Positions 30,157 to 38,633 of a stretch of DNA of 64,000 bases are shown here, piece by piece (the stretch's first letter is position 1; every line of letters starts with the position of its first letter). Under the pieces are notes generated by a model. It had not been told where the DNA came from, made no database searches, and was given only the letters and a program-made list of their open reading frames with translations. This DNA is from Bradyrhizobium niftali (GTDB taxonomy: Bacteria; Pseudomonadota; Alphaproteobacteria; Rhizobiales; Xanthobacteraceae). The stretch is from assembly GCF_004571025.1 (NCBI RefSeq), contig NZ_SPQT01000036.1:23286-87285 (forward strand). The letters are read 5' to 3'. The translations under genes were made by a program, and so were the position numbers.

Positions 30157-30801
30157 TCACTTCGGACCTTTCCAGCTCCCGTCCGGGTTCCGTAAGCCCG
30201 TCGAGGACAGGTTCAGCTTCAATCCCGTCAGGAAGACCCAGGCCGGCGCCGGCCGATCCGCAAGCAATGCCGCCTCACTCTCGGGCAGGCGATAGCGCGC
30301 AAGCGCCTGAGCGGCGGGCGAGGCGAGGGCACGAAAACTCTGCGGCGGGCGATCGATGACCGCAATCGGCACCTGGTCGGCGATGCGCCGCCAGTGCTGC
30401 CAACGGTGGAATTGAGCGAGGTTATCGGCGCCCATGATCCAGACAAAGCGCAAGCCCGAGAGGCGGCGGCGCAAGGTGTTGATCGTGTCGATAGTGTAGC
30501 GCGTGCGAATGACGGATTCGAGACAGCTCACCTCGATCCTGGAATCGCTGGCGACGTCGCGCGCGGCCTGCATGCGCGCGCCGAGCTCGTGCAGATTGCC
30601 GTTCTCCTTCAGCGGATTGCCCGGCGTCACCAGCCACCAGACGCGATCGAGTTGCAATCGCTTCAGCGCGAACTGGCTGATCGCGCGATGGGCCTGGTGC
30701 GGCGGATTGAACGAGCCGCCGAGCAGGCCGACGCGCATGCCTTCGGTGTAGGGCGGAATGGCCTGCGCGAAGAAACGTGGCGCGACGAAATTGTTACTCA
30801 A
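30157..30801 (-). CDS. nadD: nicotinate-nucleotide adenylyltransferase
   Basis: NadD makes nicotinic acid adenine dinucleotide in NAD synthesis. 214 residues from a TTG start at 30801; an ATG at 30738 (MRVGLLGGSF) would remove 21 residues. The nucleotidyltransferase signature GSFNPPHQAH is present, followed by WWLVTPGNPLKE, WIMGADNLAQFHRW, and the C-terminal LSSTGLR motif, corresponding to the usual SST-x-IR. It lies 24 bases downstream of proA and 143 bases upstream of rsfS. Confidence 0.93.
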   Translation of the reverse strand: MSNNFVAPRFFAQAIPPYTEGMRVGLLGGSFNPPHQAHRAISQFALKRLQLDRVWWLVTPGNPLKENGNLHELGARMQAARDVASDSRIEVSCLESVIRTRYTIDTINTLRRRLSGLRFVWIMGADNLAQFHRWQHWRRIADQVPIAVIDRPPQSFRALASPAAQALARYRLPESEAALLADRPAPAWVFLTGLKLNLSSTGLRNPDGSWKGPK

Positions 30802-30824
30802 TGCCCCACGCCTCGCGACATGAC

Positions 30825-32120
30825 TTACGGCCGCGTCTGACCTGTGCCGTGGACGCGATATTTGAAGCTCGTGAGCTGCTCGGCGCCGACAGGACCGCGG
30901 GCGTGGAATCTACCGGTGGCGATGCCGATCTCGGCACCGAAGCCGAACTCGCCGCCATCGGCGAACTGCGTCGAGGCGTTGTGCAGCACGATCGCGGAAT
31001 CGACCTCGCTCAGGAATTTCTTCGCGGCAGTCTCATCCGCGCTCACGATCGCGTCGGTGTGATGCGAGCCGTGGTTCTGGATATGCGCGATCGCGCCGTC
31101 GACGCCGTCCACGACCTTCGCCGCGATGATCGCGTCGAGATATTCGGTGTCCCAATCGTCCTCGCTGGCAGGCTTGACCCGCGCATCGGTCTTCTGCACG
31201 GCATCGTCGCCGCGCACTTCGCAGCCGGCCTCGATCAGCATCCCGACCAGCGGCTTCAGGCTCGTTGCGGCAGCCGCGCGATCGACCAGCAGCGTCTCGG
31301 CCGCGCCGCAGACGCCGGTACGCCGCATCTTGGCGTTGAGCACGATCGACTTCGCCATGGCGAGGTCGGCGCTGGCATCGACATAGACGTGGTTGACGCC
31401 TTCGAGATGCGCGAACACCGGCACGCGCGCCTCCTGCTCGACGCGCGCGACGAGGCTCTTGCCCCCGCGCGGCACGATCACGTCGATCGCGCCGTTCAAC
31501 CCCGACAGCATCATGCCGACCGCCGCGCGGTCGCGCGTCGGCACCAGCGTGATCGCGGCTTCGGGGAGGCCCGCTTCGCGCAGGCCCTGCGCCAGGCATT
31601 CATGGATGGCGCGGCACGAACGAAAACTGTCCGAGCCGCCGCGCAGGATCACGGCATTGCCCGACTTCAGGCACAGCACGCCGGCATCGGCTGCAACGTT
31701 CGGCCGGCTTTCGAAGATTACGCCGACGACGCCGAGCGGCACGCGCACGCGCTCGATGGTCATGCCGTTCGGCCGCTGCCAGCTCTCGGTGACGAGTCCG
31801 ACCGGATCGGCGATGCCGCGCACGATGCCGATACCCTCGGCCATGGATTCGACCCGCGCCGATGTGAGCGTCAGGCGGTCGATGAAGGAGGAGGTCGCAT
31901 TGCCGGAGGCGCGCGCCTCCGCAACGTCCTCGGCATTGGCGGCGAGAATCGTCGCCGCGTTCGCGCGGATCGCCCGCTCCATGGCCTCGAGCGCCCGGTT
32001 CTTCTGCTCCGGCGGCGCCAGCGCCAGCACACGCGCGGCAGCGCGGGCACGGGTGGCGAGATCGGACATCAGCGCCTGGAGATCGGCATTGCCGTCAACG
32101 GCTTTGAGGGGGGCGGCCAT
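30825..32120 (-). CDS. proA: gamma-glutamyl phosphate reductase
   Basis: Second enzyme of proline synthesis, reducing gamma-glutamyl phosphate to the semialdehyde with NADPH. 431 residues, with the aldehyde-dehydrogenase fold, the EsRPNVAAD segment (FESRPNVAADAG), the catalytic cysteine in TGVCGAAETLLVD near residue 270, and the conserved C-terminal FGFGAEIGIATGRFHARGPVG region (parts). It is downstream of proB on the same strand, the two separated by 267 bases that hold a repeat, and it is followed by nadD after 23 bases. Confidence 0.96.
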   Translation of the reverse strand: MAAPLKAVDGNADLQALMSDLATRARAAARVLALAPPEQKNRALEAMERAIRANAATILAANAEDVAEARASGNATSSFIDRLTLTSARVESMAEGIGIVRGIADPVGLVTESWQRPNGMTIERVRVPLGVVGVIFESRPNVAADAGVLCLKSGNAVILRGGSDSFRSCRAIHECLAQGLREAGLPEAAITLVPTRDRAAVGMMLSGLNGAIDVIVPRGGKSLVARVEQEARVPVFAHLEGVNHVYVDASADLAMAKSIVLNAKMRRTGVCGAAETLLVDRAAAATSLKPLVGMLIEAGCEVRGDDAVQKTDARVKPASEDDWDTEYLDAIIAAKVVDGVDGAIAHIQNHGSHHTDAIVSADETAAKKFLSEVDSAIVLHNASTQFADGGEFGFGAEIGIATGRFHARGPVGAEQLTSFKYRVHGTGQTRP

Positions 32121-32273
32121 GGGGTTTTCAACCTTCTGCTAAGGCGGTGTCCTAGCACGGAAATCCCGCTTTTGCGAAGGGCGGGGAGGGTATGGCAGGT
32201 CTCCCGATGCCGTGCCGCCTGGGCCACTGGCCTAGCTCACCGGGCGCGGTTCAGCTCCCACGTCGCCCAGCGG

Positions 32274-32377
32274 CGTCATTCCGGGGCGGTGCGTCAGCAC
32301 CGAACTATGGTGCGCGGTTGCGCACCTGAGAATCTCGCGATTCCGGGTCTGGTCCTTCGGACCAGCCTGGAATGACG
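32274..32377. repeat. dispersed palindromic repeat, family D, between proB and proA
   Basis: Opening CGTCATTCCGGGGCGG, central GAATCTCGCGATTCCGGG and closing CCAGCCTGGAATGACGG. It interrupts the proB-proA pair, which is usually closely spaced. Confidence 0.85.
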
Positions 32378-32387
32378 GAGCTATCGC

Positions 32388-33509
32388 CTACCCGCCCACC
32401 ACCAGATCGTCGCGGTGGATCATCTCGGCGCGGCCGCTGATGCCGAGGATGGTCATCACGTCCGGAGAGGAGCGGCCCTTGATCCGCTCGGCGTCGTCGG
32501 CGTCATAGGCGATCAGGCCGCGGCCGATCTCGCTCATGTCGGGACCGCGCACGATCACGGCATCGCCGCGGGCGAACTGGCCCTCGACCTTGGTCACGCC
32601 GGCCGGCAGCAGGCTGGCGCCGGCGCGCAGCGCCGTCACCGCGCCGGCGTCGATCGTCAGCGTGCCCTTCGGCTCCAGCGTGCCCGCGATCCAGCGCTTG
32701 CGCGAGGTGATGGGATTGGCCGGCGTCAGGAACCAGGTGCAGCGGCCGCCATCGGCGATCGCCTGGAGCGGGTGCTCGATCTTGCCGGAGGCAATCAGCA
32801 TATGCGTGCCGCCGGTGGTCGCGATCTTGGCCGCCTCGACCTTGGTGCGCATGCCGCCGCGCGACAGCTCGGACTCGGCGTCTCCCGCCACCGCCTCGAT
32901 CTCCGAGGAGATGCTGTCGACGACGGGAATGAGCTTTGCGTTCGGGTTGTTCTTCGGCGGAGCGTCGTAGAGCCCGTCGATGTCCGACAGCAGCACCAGG
33001 AGGTCGGCGCTCGCCATGGTGGCGACGCGCGCGGCGAGGCGGTCGTTGTCGCCGTAGCGGATCTCGGTGGTCGCGACCGTGTCGTTCTCGTTGATCACCG
33101 GGATGGCGCGCCACTCCAGGAGCTTGCCGATGGTGGAGCGCGCATTGAGATAGCGGCGGCGCTCTTCGGTGTCCTGAAGCGTGACCAGGATCTGGCCGGA
33201 GTCGATGCCGTGGGCCCCTAACACCTCCGACCAGATCCGCGCCAGCGCGATCTGGCCGACGGCCGCGGCGGCCTGGCTCTCCTCCAGCTTCAGCGGGCCG
33301 CGCGGCAGCTTGAGCCGGCTGCGGCCGAGTGCGATCGAGCCCGAGGAGACGACGAGGACGTCGCGTCCCCCCTTGTGCAGCTTGGCCATGTCGTCGGCGA
33401 GCGCGGCGAGCCAGGACGTCCGCACCTCGCCCTTGTCGGAATCGACCAGCAGCGCTGAGCCGACCTTGACGACGATGCGGCGGAATTGACTGAGTTCGGG
33501 GCTGGCCAT
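32388..33509 (-). CDS. proB: glutamate 5-kinase
   Basis: First enzyme of proline synthesis, phosphorylating glutamate. From the ATG at 33509 it has 373 residues: an amino-acid-kinase domain (about 1-265; VVKVGSALLVD, SSGSIALGRSRL, NENDTVAT, LSDIDGLYDAPP) and a C-terminal PUA domain (about 285-365; GTLTIDAGAVTAL, SLLPAGVTKVEG). A frame open to 33641 would add 44 non-conserved residues and is rejected. It is usually next to obgE; here a TTT binding protein and a sulfatase gene lie between them. Confidence 0.95.
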   Translation of the reverse strand: MASPELSQFRRIVVKVGSALLVDSDKGEVRTSWLAALADDMAKLHKGGRDVLVVSSGSIALGRSRLKLPRGPLKLEESQAAAAVGQIALARIWSEVLGAHGIDSGQILVTLQDTEERRRYLNARSTIGKLLEWRAIPVINENDTVATTEIRYGDNDRLAARVATMASADLLVLLSDIDGLYDAPPKNNPNAKLIPVVDSISSEIEAVAGDAESELSRGGMRTKVEAAKIATTGGTHMLIASGKIEHPLQAIADGGRCTWFLTPANPITSRKRWIAGTLEPKGTLTIDAGAVTALRAGASLLPAGVTKVEGQFARGDAVIVRGPDMSEIGRGLIAYDADDAERIKGRSSPDVMTILGISGRAEMIHRDDLVVGG

Positions 33510-33724
33510 GTGTGTATGCGTTGGCGCGTGTGACGAATTGCTCGGTGTGGAACGGCGGAGCAAACAAGCGGCGCCGGTAAGGCCTGCTTTTGCAGCAGGA
33601 CGATGGCCGGCGCAAGGCGGCGGGGATGGTAAACGGAGCAACCTTGCTTGGTCATCGGCCTTGTCTTGCGCGCCGGCCCGGTTCTAATGCCGGCAACCAA
33701 ATAATGGGCTGGAAGGGGAAACGC

Positions 33725-34702
33725 ATGGATCGCCGCAAATTCATGGCTGGATGTCTTGGAGGAGGTCTTGGGCTGCCGCTCCTCGCACAAGCGGGCGGGG
33801 CGCAAGCGCAGGCCGGGCTTTCAAAAATCATCTTTCCGTTTGCGGCGGGCGCCGGCGGCGACACGCTGTGCCGGCTGATCGCGCAGGAGATGGCGCCGGC
33901 ACTGCAACGGACCATCGTGGTCGAGAACCGCACCGGCGGCGACGGCCTGATCGGCATCAAGGCGGTGAAGGGCGCGAGCCCCGATGGCAACATGGTGCTG
34001 GTGACGACGGGCCCCACCATGTACCTGCTGCCGATGGTGGAGACGACGCCGAGCTTCGACACGGCCAAGGATTTCATGCCGGTGTCGCTGCTGGCGCGGT
34101 TCGAGTTCGCCGTTGTGATCGGCCCGGCGATCGATGCTGCCGATTTCAAGTCATTCGTGGCGTGGCTGAAGGCGCATCCGGACAAGACATCGTTCGGGGT
34201 GCCAAGCAACGGCACCATTCCGCATTTCATGGGCTCCAAGCTCGAGAAGGATCTCGGCATTCCCTTGACCCGCGTGCCCTATCGCGGCAGCGCACCGATC
34301 CTCAATGATCTCATCGGCGGCCATCTGTCGTTCGGCATCGTGACATTGGCCGATGCGCTGCCGCAGCACCGCGCCAAGGGCGTGAAGATCATCGCGGTCT
34401 CGAGCCCGGAACGGTCGCCCTTCGCGCCCGAGGTCCCGACGCTGAAGGAGAGCGGCATCGATCTCGTTGCGGACGCCTGGTACGGCATGTGGCTTCCCGC
34501 CGGCAGTCCGCCGGAATTCGCCAGCAAGCTCGGCGCCGCCGCGAGCGCCGCGCTCGCCAAGCCCGAGGTGAAGGAGAAGCTCACCGCGATCGGCCTGATC
34601 CCGGTCGGTAGCGCTGCGGATGGGCTGACGAAGGAGCTCGCCGCCAACACGGCGTTCTGGCAGCCGATCGTCAAGGCGACAGGATACAAGATCGAGAATT
34701 GA
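33725..34702 (+). CDS. tripartite tricarboxylate transporter (Bug) family binding protein
   Basis: Periplasmic solute receptor of the TctC/Bug family, 325 residues. The N-terminus MDRRKFMAGC... is a Tat-like twin-arginine signal with a glycine/leucine-rich core ending near AQAQA (about residue 32). The mature part shows IIFPFAAGAGGDTLCR, VVENRTGGDGLIGIKAV and DAWYGMWLPAGSPPEF, all typical. The ligand is unknown, and no tctA/tctB membrane genes are present nearby, a common state for orphan Bug proteins. It is on the plus strand between proB and a sulfatase gene, an insertion into an otherwise conserved minus-strand block. Confidence 0.92.
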   Translation: MDRRKFMAGCLGGGLGLPLLAQAGGAQAQAGLSKIIFPFAAGAGGDTLCRLIAQEMAPALQRTIVVENRTGGDGLIGIKAVKGASPDGNMVLVTTGPTMYLLPMVETTPSFDTAKDFMPVSLLARFEFAVVIGPAIDAADFKSFVAWLKAHPDKTSFGVPSNGTIPHFMGSKLEKDLGIPLTRVPYRGSAPILNDLIGGHLSFGIVTLADALPQHRAKGVKIIAVSSPERSPFAPEVPTLKESGIDLVADAWYGMWLPAGSPPEFASKLGAAASAALAKPEVKEKLTAIGLIPVGSAADGLTKELAANTAFWQPIVKATGYKIEN

Positions 34703-34728
34703 GCTGCTGCTCGCGCCACACACTCCGT

Positions 34729-34815
34729 CGTCATGGCCGGGCTTGACCCGGCCATCCACGTGCTTCAGCGATGGAGGTGAGGCGTGGATGCCCGGGTCAA
34801 GCCCCGGGCATGACG
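34729..34815. repeat. dispersed palindromic repeat, family C
   Basis: Opening CGTCATGGCCGGG ... CCGGCCATCCACG and closing GCGTGGATGCCCGGG ... CCCGGGCATGACG. It is the third copy of the family found in the atp operon. Confidence 0.88.
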
Positions 34816-34842
34816 AGCTGTGCTTCGCACCTCACTCTATCC

Positions 34843-34953
34843 CCTCATCCTGAGGAGCTTGCGAAGCAAGCGTCTCGAAGGATGAAAGGCCGAGGTGCGG
34901 CAGCGGGGCCTGCATGGTTCGAGACGGCGCGATCGCGCCTCCTCACCATGAGG
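34843..34953. repeat. dispersed palindromic repeat, family E
   Basis: Begins CCTCATCCTGAGGAGC, contains GCGTCTCGAAGGATG and GGTTCGAGACGG in opposite orientation, and ends CTCCTCACCATGAGGG. It lies next to a family C copy and ends four bases from the sulfatase stop. Confidence 0.8.
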
Positions 34954-34956
34954 GTC

Positions 34957-36591
34957 TCACATCTTCGCGCGCTGCGCGATGCCGTCCTTGATCGCCGCAA
35001 GCTCCGTCTCATCCCAGATGCCGATCAAGACGCCGCCCTTCACTTGCAGCTGATTGTCGGCATAGGCCGCGATCTTCTCGCGCGGCGTGGTGATGTGGTC
35101 GTTCGGGTGCAGCGCCCAGTCGAACAGCTCGGCCTGAAGGCGCGCGATGATGCCGGCGCATTCGGGATCGTCGCCGCGATCCAAAAACTCTTCCGGATCG
35201 GTTTCGAGATCATACAGCATCGGGCGGAAGCCGGAGGCGTGGATGTATTTCCAGCGGCCGTCGAACACCATGAACAGGCGGCAGCGCTCGATCGGCTGGT
35301 TCAGCTTCAGCCGCACATCCTGCATGGCGTAGTCGTATTCGGAGAACGCGACCTTGCGCCAGTCGGACGGCGTCGGCCCGCGCAGCAGCGGCAGCAGCGA
35401 GCGTCCTTCGAGGATATGGCCCGGTACCTTGCCGCCGAAATAATCGACGAAGGTCGGCGCGAGATCGATGCCTTCCACCAGCGCATCGCTGCGCGTGCCA
35501 CGCGTGGCGTCGGCCTCCTTCGAGGGATCGATGATGATCAGCGGAATCTTCGCCGACTGCTCGTGGAACAAATCCTTCTCGCCCATCCAGTGATCGCCGA
35601 GATAGTCGCCATGATCGGATGTGAACACGATCATGGTGGTGTCCAGCAGGCCGCGTTCTTCCAGGAACTTCATCAGCACGCCCATCTGGTCGTCGATCTG
35701 GGTGATCAGGCCCATATAGGTCGGGATCACCTTCTCCCGCGCATCGTCGCGCGCCATGTTGCGGGAGTAGCGCATGTCCATATAGGCGCCGAACACCGGA
35801 TGCGGGCTCGAGCGCTCGCGCTCGGAGCGGATCACCGGGATCATGTCCGCTGTCGAGTACATGCTGGCATAGGGTTCGGGCGCGATGTAGGGCCAGTGCG
35901 GCTTGATGTAGGACAGATGCAGGCACCACGGCTTGCCGTCGATCTCGGCCTCGGTGATGAAATCCATCGCGCGCCGCGTCATGTAGGGCGTTTCGGAATG
36001 CTCCTCCGGCACGCGCGCGGCCTTGTCGGCATGCACCAGCAGCCAGCCGTTCTGCAACGAGCCATCCTCCGCTGCGCCGGAATTGGCCCAATGCTCCCAG
36101 GGATTGGTCGCTTCGAATCCCTGCTTGTGCAGATACTCATCGTATTTCGGGCGCGGCCGTCCCGTCGGGTGCAGGCCGTCGTCGCGCTCGTAGGGCTCGA
36201 AACCGCATTCGGCGACATGCACGCCGATCATCGACTCCGGCGGGATGCCGAGCGCCTTCATGCCTTCGAGGTCGGGCGCCATGTGGGTCTTGCCGACCAG
36301 CACGTTGCGCACGCCGATCTTCCTGAGGTGATCGCCGAGCGTGGGCTCGCCGACGCGCAGCGGCCAGCCGTTCCAGTGCGAGCCGTGCGAGCGCATGTAG
36401 CGGCCGGTGTAGAACGACATTCGCGAGGGCCCGCAGATCGGCGACTGCACGTAAGCCTTGCTGAAGAGCACGCCGCGCTTCGCCATGGCGTCGATGTTGG
36501 GAGTCTTCAGCGTGGGATGGCCGGTGCAGCCGAGATAGTCATAGCGAAGCTGGTCGCACATGATCCAGAGAATGTTCTTCGCGCGCGCCAT
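34957..36591 (-). CDS. type I sulfatase / phosphonate monoester hydrolase-like enzyme
   Basis: Member of the alkaline-phosphatase superfamily, 544 residues, no signal peptide, so probably cytoplasmic. The active-site motif CGPSR (Cys53-Arg57) matches C-x-P-x-R, in which Cys is converted to formylglycine. Metal-binding residues are visible early (MCDQLRYD, Asp13) and in TSDHGDYLGDH near residue 320. The cytoplasmic type and the DQLRYDYLGC start recall phosphonate monoester hydrolases and choline sulfatases; the substrate cannot be fixed. A formylglycine-generating enzyme is not in the window. With the plus-strand TTT gene it forms an insertion between proB and obgE, flanked by repeats. Confidence 0.9.
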   Translation of the reverse strand: MARAKNILWIMCDQLRYDYLGCTGHPTLKTPNIDAMAKRGVLFSKAYVQSPICGPSRMSFYTGRYMRSHGSHWNGWPLRVGEPTLGDHLRKIGVRNVLVGKTHMAPDLEGMKALGIPPESMIGVHVAECGFEPYERDDGLHPTGRPRPKYDEYLHKQGFEATNPWEHWANSGAAEDGSLQNGWLLVHADKAARVPEEHSETPYMTRRAMDFITEAEIDGKPWCLHLSYIKPHWPYIAPEPYASMYSTADMIPVIRSERERSSPHPVFGAYMDMRYSRNMARDDAREKVIPTYMGLITQIDDQMGVLMKFLEERGLLDTTMIVFTSDHGDYLGDHWMGEKDLFHEQSAKIPLIIIDPSKEADATRGTRSDALVEGIDLAPTFVDYFGGKVPGHILEGRSLLPLLRGPTPSDWRKVAFSEYDYAMQDVRLKLNQPIERCRLFMVFDGRWKYIHASGFRPMLYDLETDPEEFLDRGDDPECAGIIARLQAELFDWALHPNDHITTPREKIAAYADNQLQVKGGVLIGIWDETELAAIKDGIAQRAKM

Positions 36592-36690
36592 GCGTCATCC
36601 CTGCCGTTTCTTGATTGTTTGATGCTGCGCTATTGGAGCGCCGGTGACAACCTGCCAGTGATGCGAGTACCTGCCGCTCTACATTCCTAT

Positions 36691-36716
36691 GTCGTCCCGG
36701 CCTTCGCCGGGACGAC
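36691..36716. repeat. short palindrome GTCGTCCCGGC-CTTC-GCCGGGACGAC
   Basis: A near-perfect inverted repeat between the sulfatase and obgE genes, of the same general kind as the other dispersed palindromes. It could terminate obgE transcription, although no clear T run is present. Confidence 0.7.
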
Positions 36717-36730
36717 CGCGGGGAGACAGT

Positions 36731-37771
36731 CTAGGCCGACCACGGCTCCGCTTCGGCGGCGCTCTTCGCCTTGGCCGACACCGGGGCCTCTCCGATCACG
36801 TCGACAAGCGCGCGCAACGCTTCCTTGACGCCGTCGCCGGTGATGCCGGAGAGCAGCAGCGGTGTCTTCTTGGCGGCGCGCTTCAGCCGGTCCTTCTGCT
36901 TCTTGAGCTCGTCCGGCTCGACCGCGTCGATCTTGTTCAGTGCCACGATCTCGATCTTGTCGGTGAGCAGCCCGCCATAGGCATTGAGCTCCGTGCGCAC
37001 GGTCTTGTAGGCCTTGCCGGCGTGCTCGCAGGTCGCATCGACGAGATGCAAGAGCACGCGGCAGCGTTCGACATGGCCGAGGAAGCGGTCGCCGAGGCCC
37101 GCGCCTTCATGCGCGCCCTCGATGAGACCTGGAATGTCGGCCAGCACGAATTCGCGGCCGTCGGCATTCACGACGCCGAGCTGCGGATGCAGCGTGGTGA
37201 AGGGATAGTCGGCGATCTTCGGCTTGGCCGCGCTGACCTTGGAGAGGAAGGTGGACTTGCCGGCATTGGGCAGGCCGACGAGGCCGGCGTCGGCAATGAG
37301 TTTCAGCCGCAGCCAGATCCAGCGCTCCTCGCCGGGCTGGCCGGGATTGGCGTTGCGCGGCGCGCGGTTGGTCGAGGATTTGAAATGCGCGTTGCCGAAG
37401 CCGCCATTGCCGCCCTCGGCGAGCACGAATTTTTCGCCGACATTGGTGAAGTCGTGGATCAGCGTCTCGCGGTCCTCATCGAAGATCTGCGTGCCCATCG
37501 GCACCTTCAGCACGATGTTCTTGCCGTTGGCGCCGTGACGGTCCGAGCCGGCGCCATTCTCGCCCTTCTGGGCCTTGAAATGCTGCTGGTAGCGGTAGTC
37601 GATCAGCGTGTTCAGCCCGTCGGCGACCTCGATGATGACATTGCCGCCGCGACCGCCATTGCCGCCGGAGGGGCCGCCGAATTCGATGAACTTCTCGCGG
37701 CGGAACGCCACGCAGCCGTTCCCACCGTCACCGGAGCGGATATAGACCTTTGCTTCGTCGAGGAATTTCAT
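36731..37771 (-). CDS. obgE: Obg family GTPase
   Basis: Essential ribosome-associated GTPase, 346 residues. The N-terminal Obg fold (1-158) is glycine-rich (GDGGNGCVAFRREKF, GPSGGNGGRGGNV). The G domain follows with P-loop GLPNAGKSTFL, switch region DIPGLIEGAHEGAGLG, NKID (G4) and the LLSGITGDG (G5) stretch. The C-terminal tail is short, as in most alphaproteobacteria. It is downstream of rpmA and rplU on the same strand, with three other genes between them, and normally precedes proB. Confidence 0.96.
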   Translation of the reverse strand: MKFLDEAKVYIRSGDGGNGCVAFRREKFIEFGGPSGGNGGRGGNVIIEVADGLNTLIDYRYQQHFKAQKGENGAGSDRHGANGKNIVLKVPMGTQIFDEDRETLIHDFTNVGEKFVLAEGGNGGFGNAHFKSSTNRAPRNANPGQPGEERWIWLRLKLIADAGLVGLPNAGKSTFLSKVSAAKPKIADYPFTTLHPQLGVVNADGREFVLADIPGLIEGAHEGAGLGDRFLGHVERCRVLLHLVDATCEHAGKAYKTVRTELNAYGGLLTDKIEIVALNKIDAVEPDELKKQKDRLKRAAKKTPLLLSGITGDGVKEALRALVDVIGEAPVSAKAKSAAEAEPWSA

Positions 37772-37885
37772 GGGCCATAGGTAGGCCAGCCGGTCCCCCG
37801 CGGCAACCCGGACTTACCCGCAAATCGGCCGAAATTCCGCTAATTTCGCCCCTTGCTTAACCCCAAGACGACTTCCAAGACGACC

Positions 37886-38365
37886 TCAGAGGGGCCGACG
37901 CCGGATCAGGAATTTCTGCGTGCCCTCCAGCACCAGCTCCTTGCGCTGGTTGAACACGGTGCTTTTGAGCGTCACCACGCCGGTCGAGCGTCCCGGCATC
38001 AGCTCCGTGACCTCGAGCGCGGGATAGATGGTGTCGTCGGCGAACACGGGCTTGAGGAACCGGCTCGATTGCTCGAGGAAGCCGACCAGGGAGTCCTCGA
38101 CCATGAAGGGAAACAGGCCGGCGCCGGGCGCGGTGTGGATCAGGGTCTGGAAGCCGTGGGCGAGCAGATGCGGCATGCCGCGGCTGCGGCAATACTCCAC
38201 GTCGTAATGCACGGGGTGGGTGTCGCCGCTCGCGGTCTGGAACGCCGCGAACACCGCCGAGGTCTGGGTCCGGCTCGGCAGCACGAAGCGTTCGCCGACG
38301 ACGAAATCCTCAAACCAGCGTTGCGTGGGGATCATGCGGTGCCTGGCTGGATCGAAGTCGGTCAT
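37886..38365 (-). CDS. MaoC family dehydratase
   Basis: A 159-residue single hot-dog protein of the MaoC/(R)-hydratase type. The conserved core is SGDTHPVHYD (about 55-64), carrying the hydratase Asp and His, followed by LLAHGFQTLIHTAPGAG. It probably hydrates an enoyl-CoA, but the substrate is unknown. The ATG at 38365 starts the conserved part (MTDFDPARHR); the frame is open to 38647 only because a dispersed repeat is translated in it. It is divergent from a DMT permease. Confidence 0.88.
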   Translation of the reverse strand: MTDFDPARHRMIPTQRWFEDFVVGERFVLPSRTQTSAVFAAFQTASGDTHPVHYDVEYCRSRGMPHLLAHGFQTLIHTAPGAGLFPFMVEDSLVGFLEQSSRFLKPVFADDTIYPALEVTELMPGRSTGVVTLKSTVFNQRKELVLEGTQKFLIRRRPL

Positions 38366-38523
38366 GTCAAAGCTCTCTTTGTCGATGAGGCGCCTATCGC
38401 TACCGCGATGCGAAGAGTGCGACAATCCGTTCAATTCGGCGGTGGTGGGCTTGTCCTGGTCGCCCACGTCATTAAAACGACCGCAAGCGACGCTAATCGC
38501 CGGCTTTCCGTGCTCTCTCCGCC

Positions 38524-38610
38524 CGTCATTGCGAGGAGCGAAGCGACGAAGCAATCCAGACTGCCGCGGTGGAGACAGTCTGGATTGCTTCGCTTCGCTC
38601 GCAATGACGA
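38524..38610. repeat. dispersed palindromic repeat, family B
   Basis: Large inverted repeat: opening CGTCATTGCGAGGAGCGAAG ... GCAATCCAGACTG and closing CAGTCTGGATTGCTTCG ... CGCTCGCAATGACG. Translated it gives the well-known spurious SLRGAKRRSNP / VIASEAKQS peptides. It lies between two divergent genes. Confidence 0.92.
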
Positions 38611-38633
38611 CCTCTCTCACTCCGACTCGTTCA

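Noticed and set aside
30777..32375. 532-codon plus-strand open frame over proA
   Set aside because: Shadow of proA, starting in nadD and ending in a dispersed repeat.
34771..36828. 685-codon plus-strand open frame over the sulfatase gene
   Set aside because: Opposite to a clear sulfatase with an intact active-site motif; composition typical of antisense shadows.
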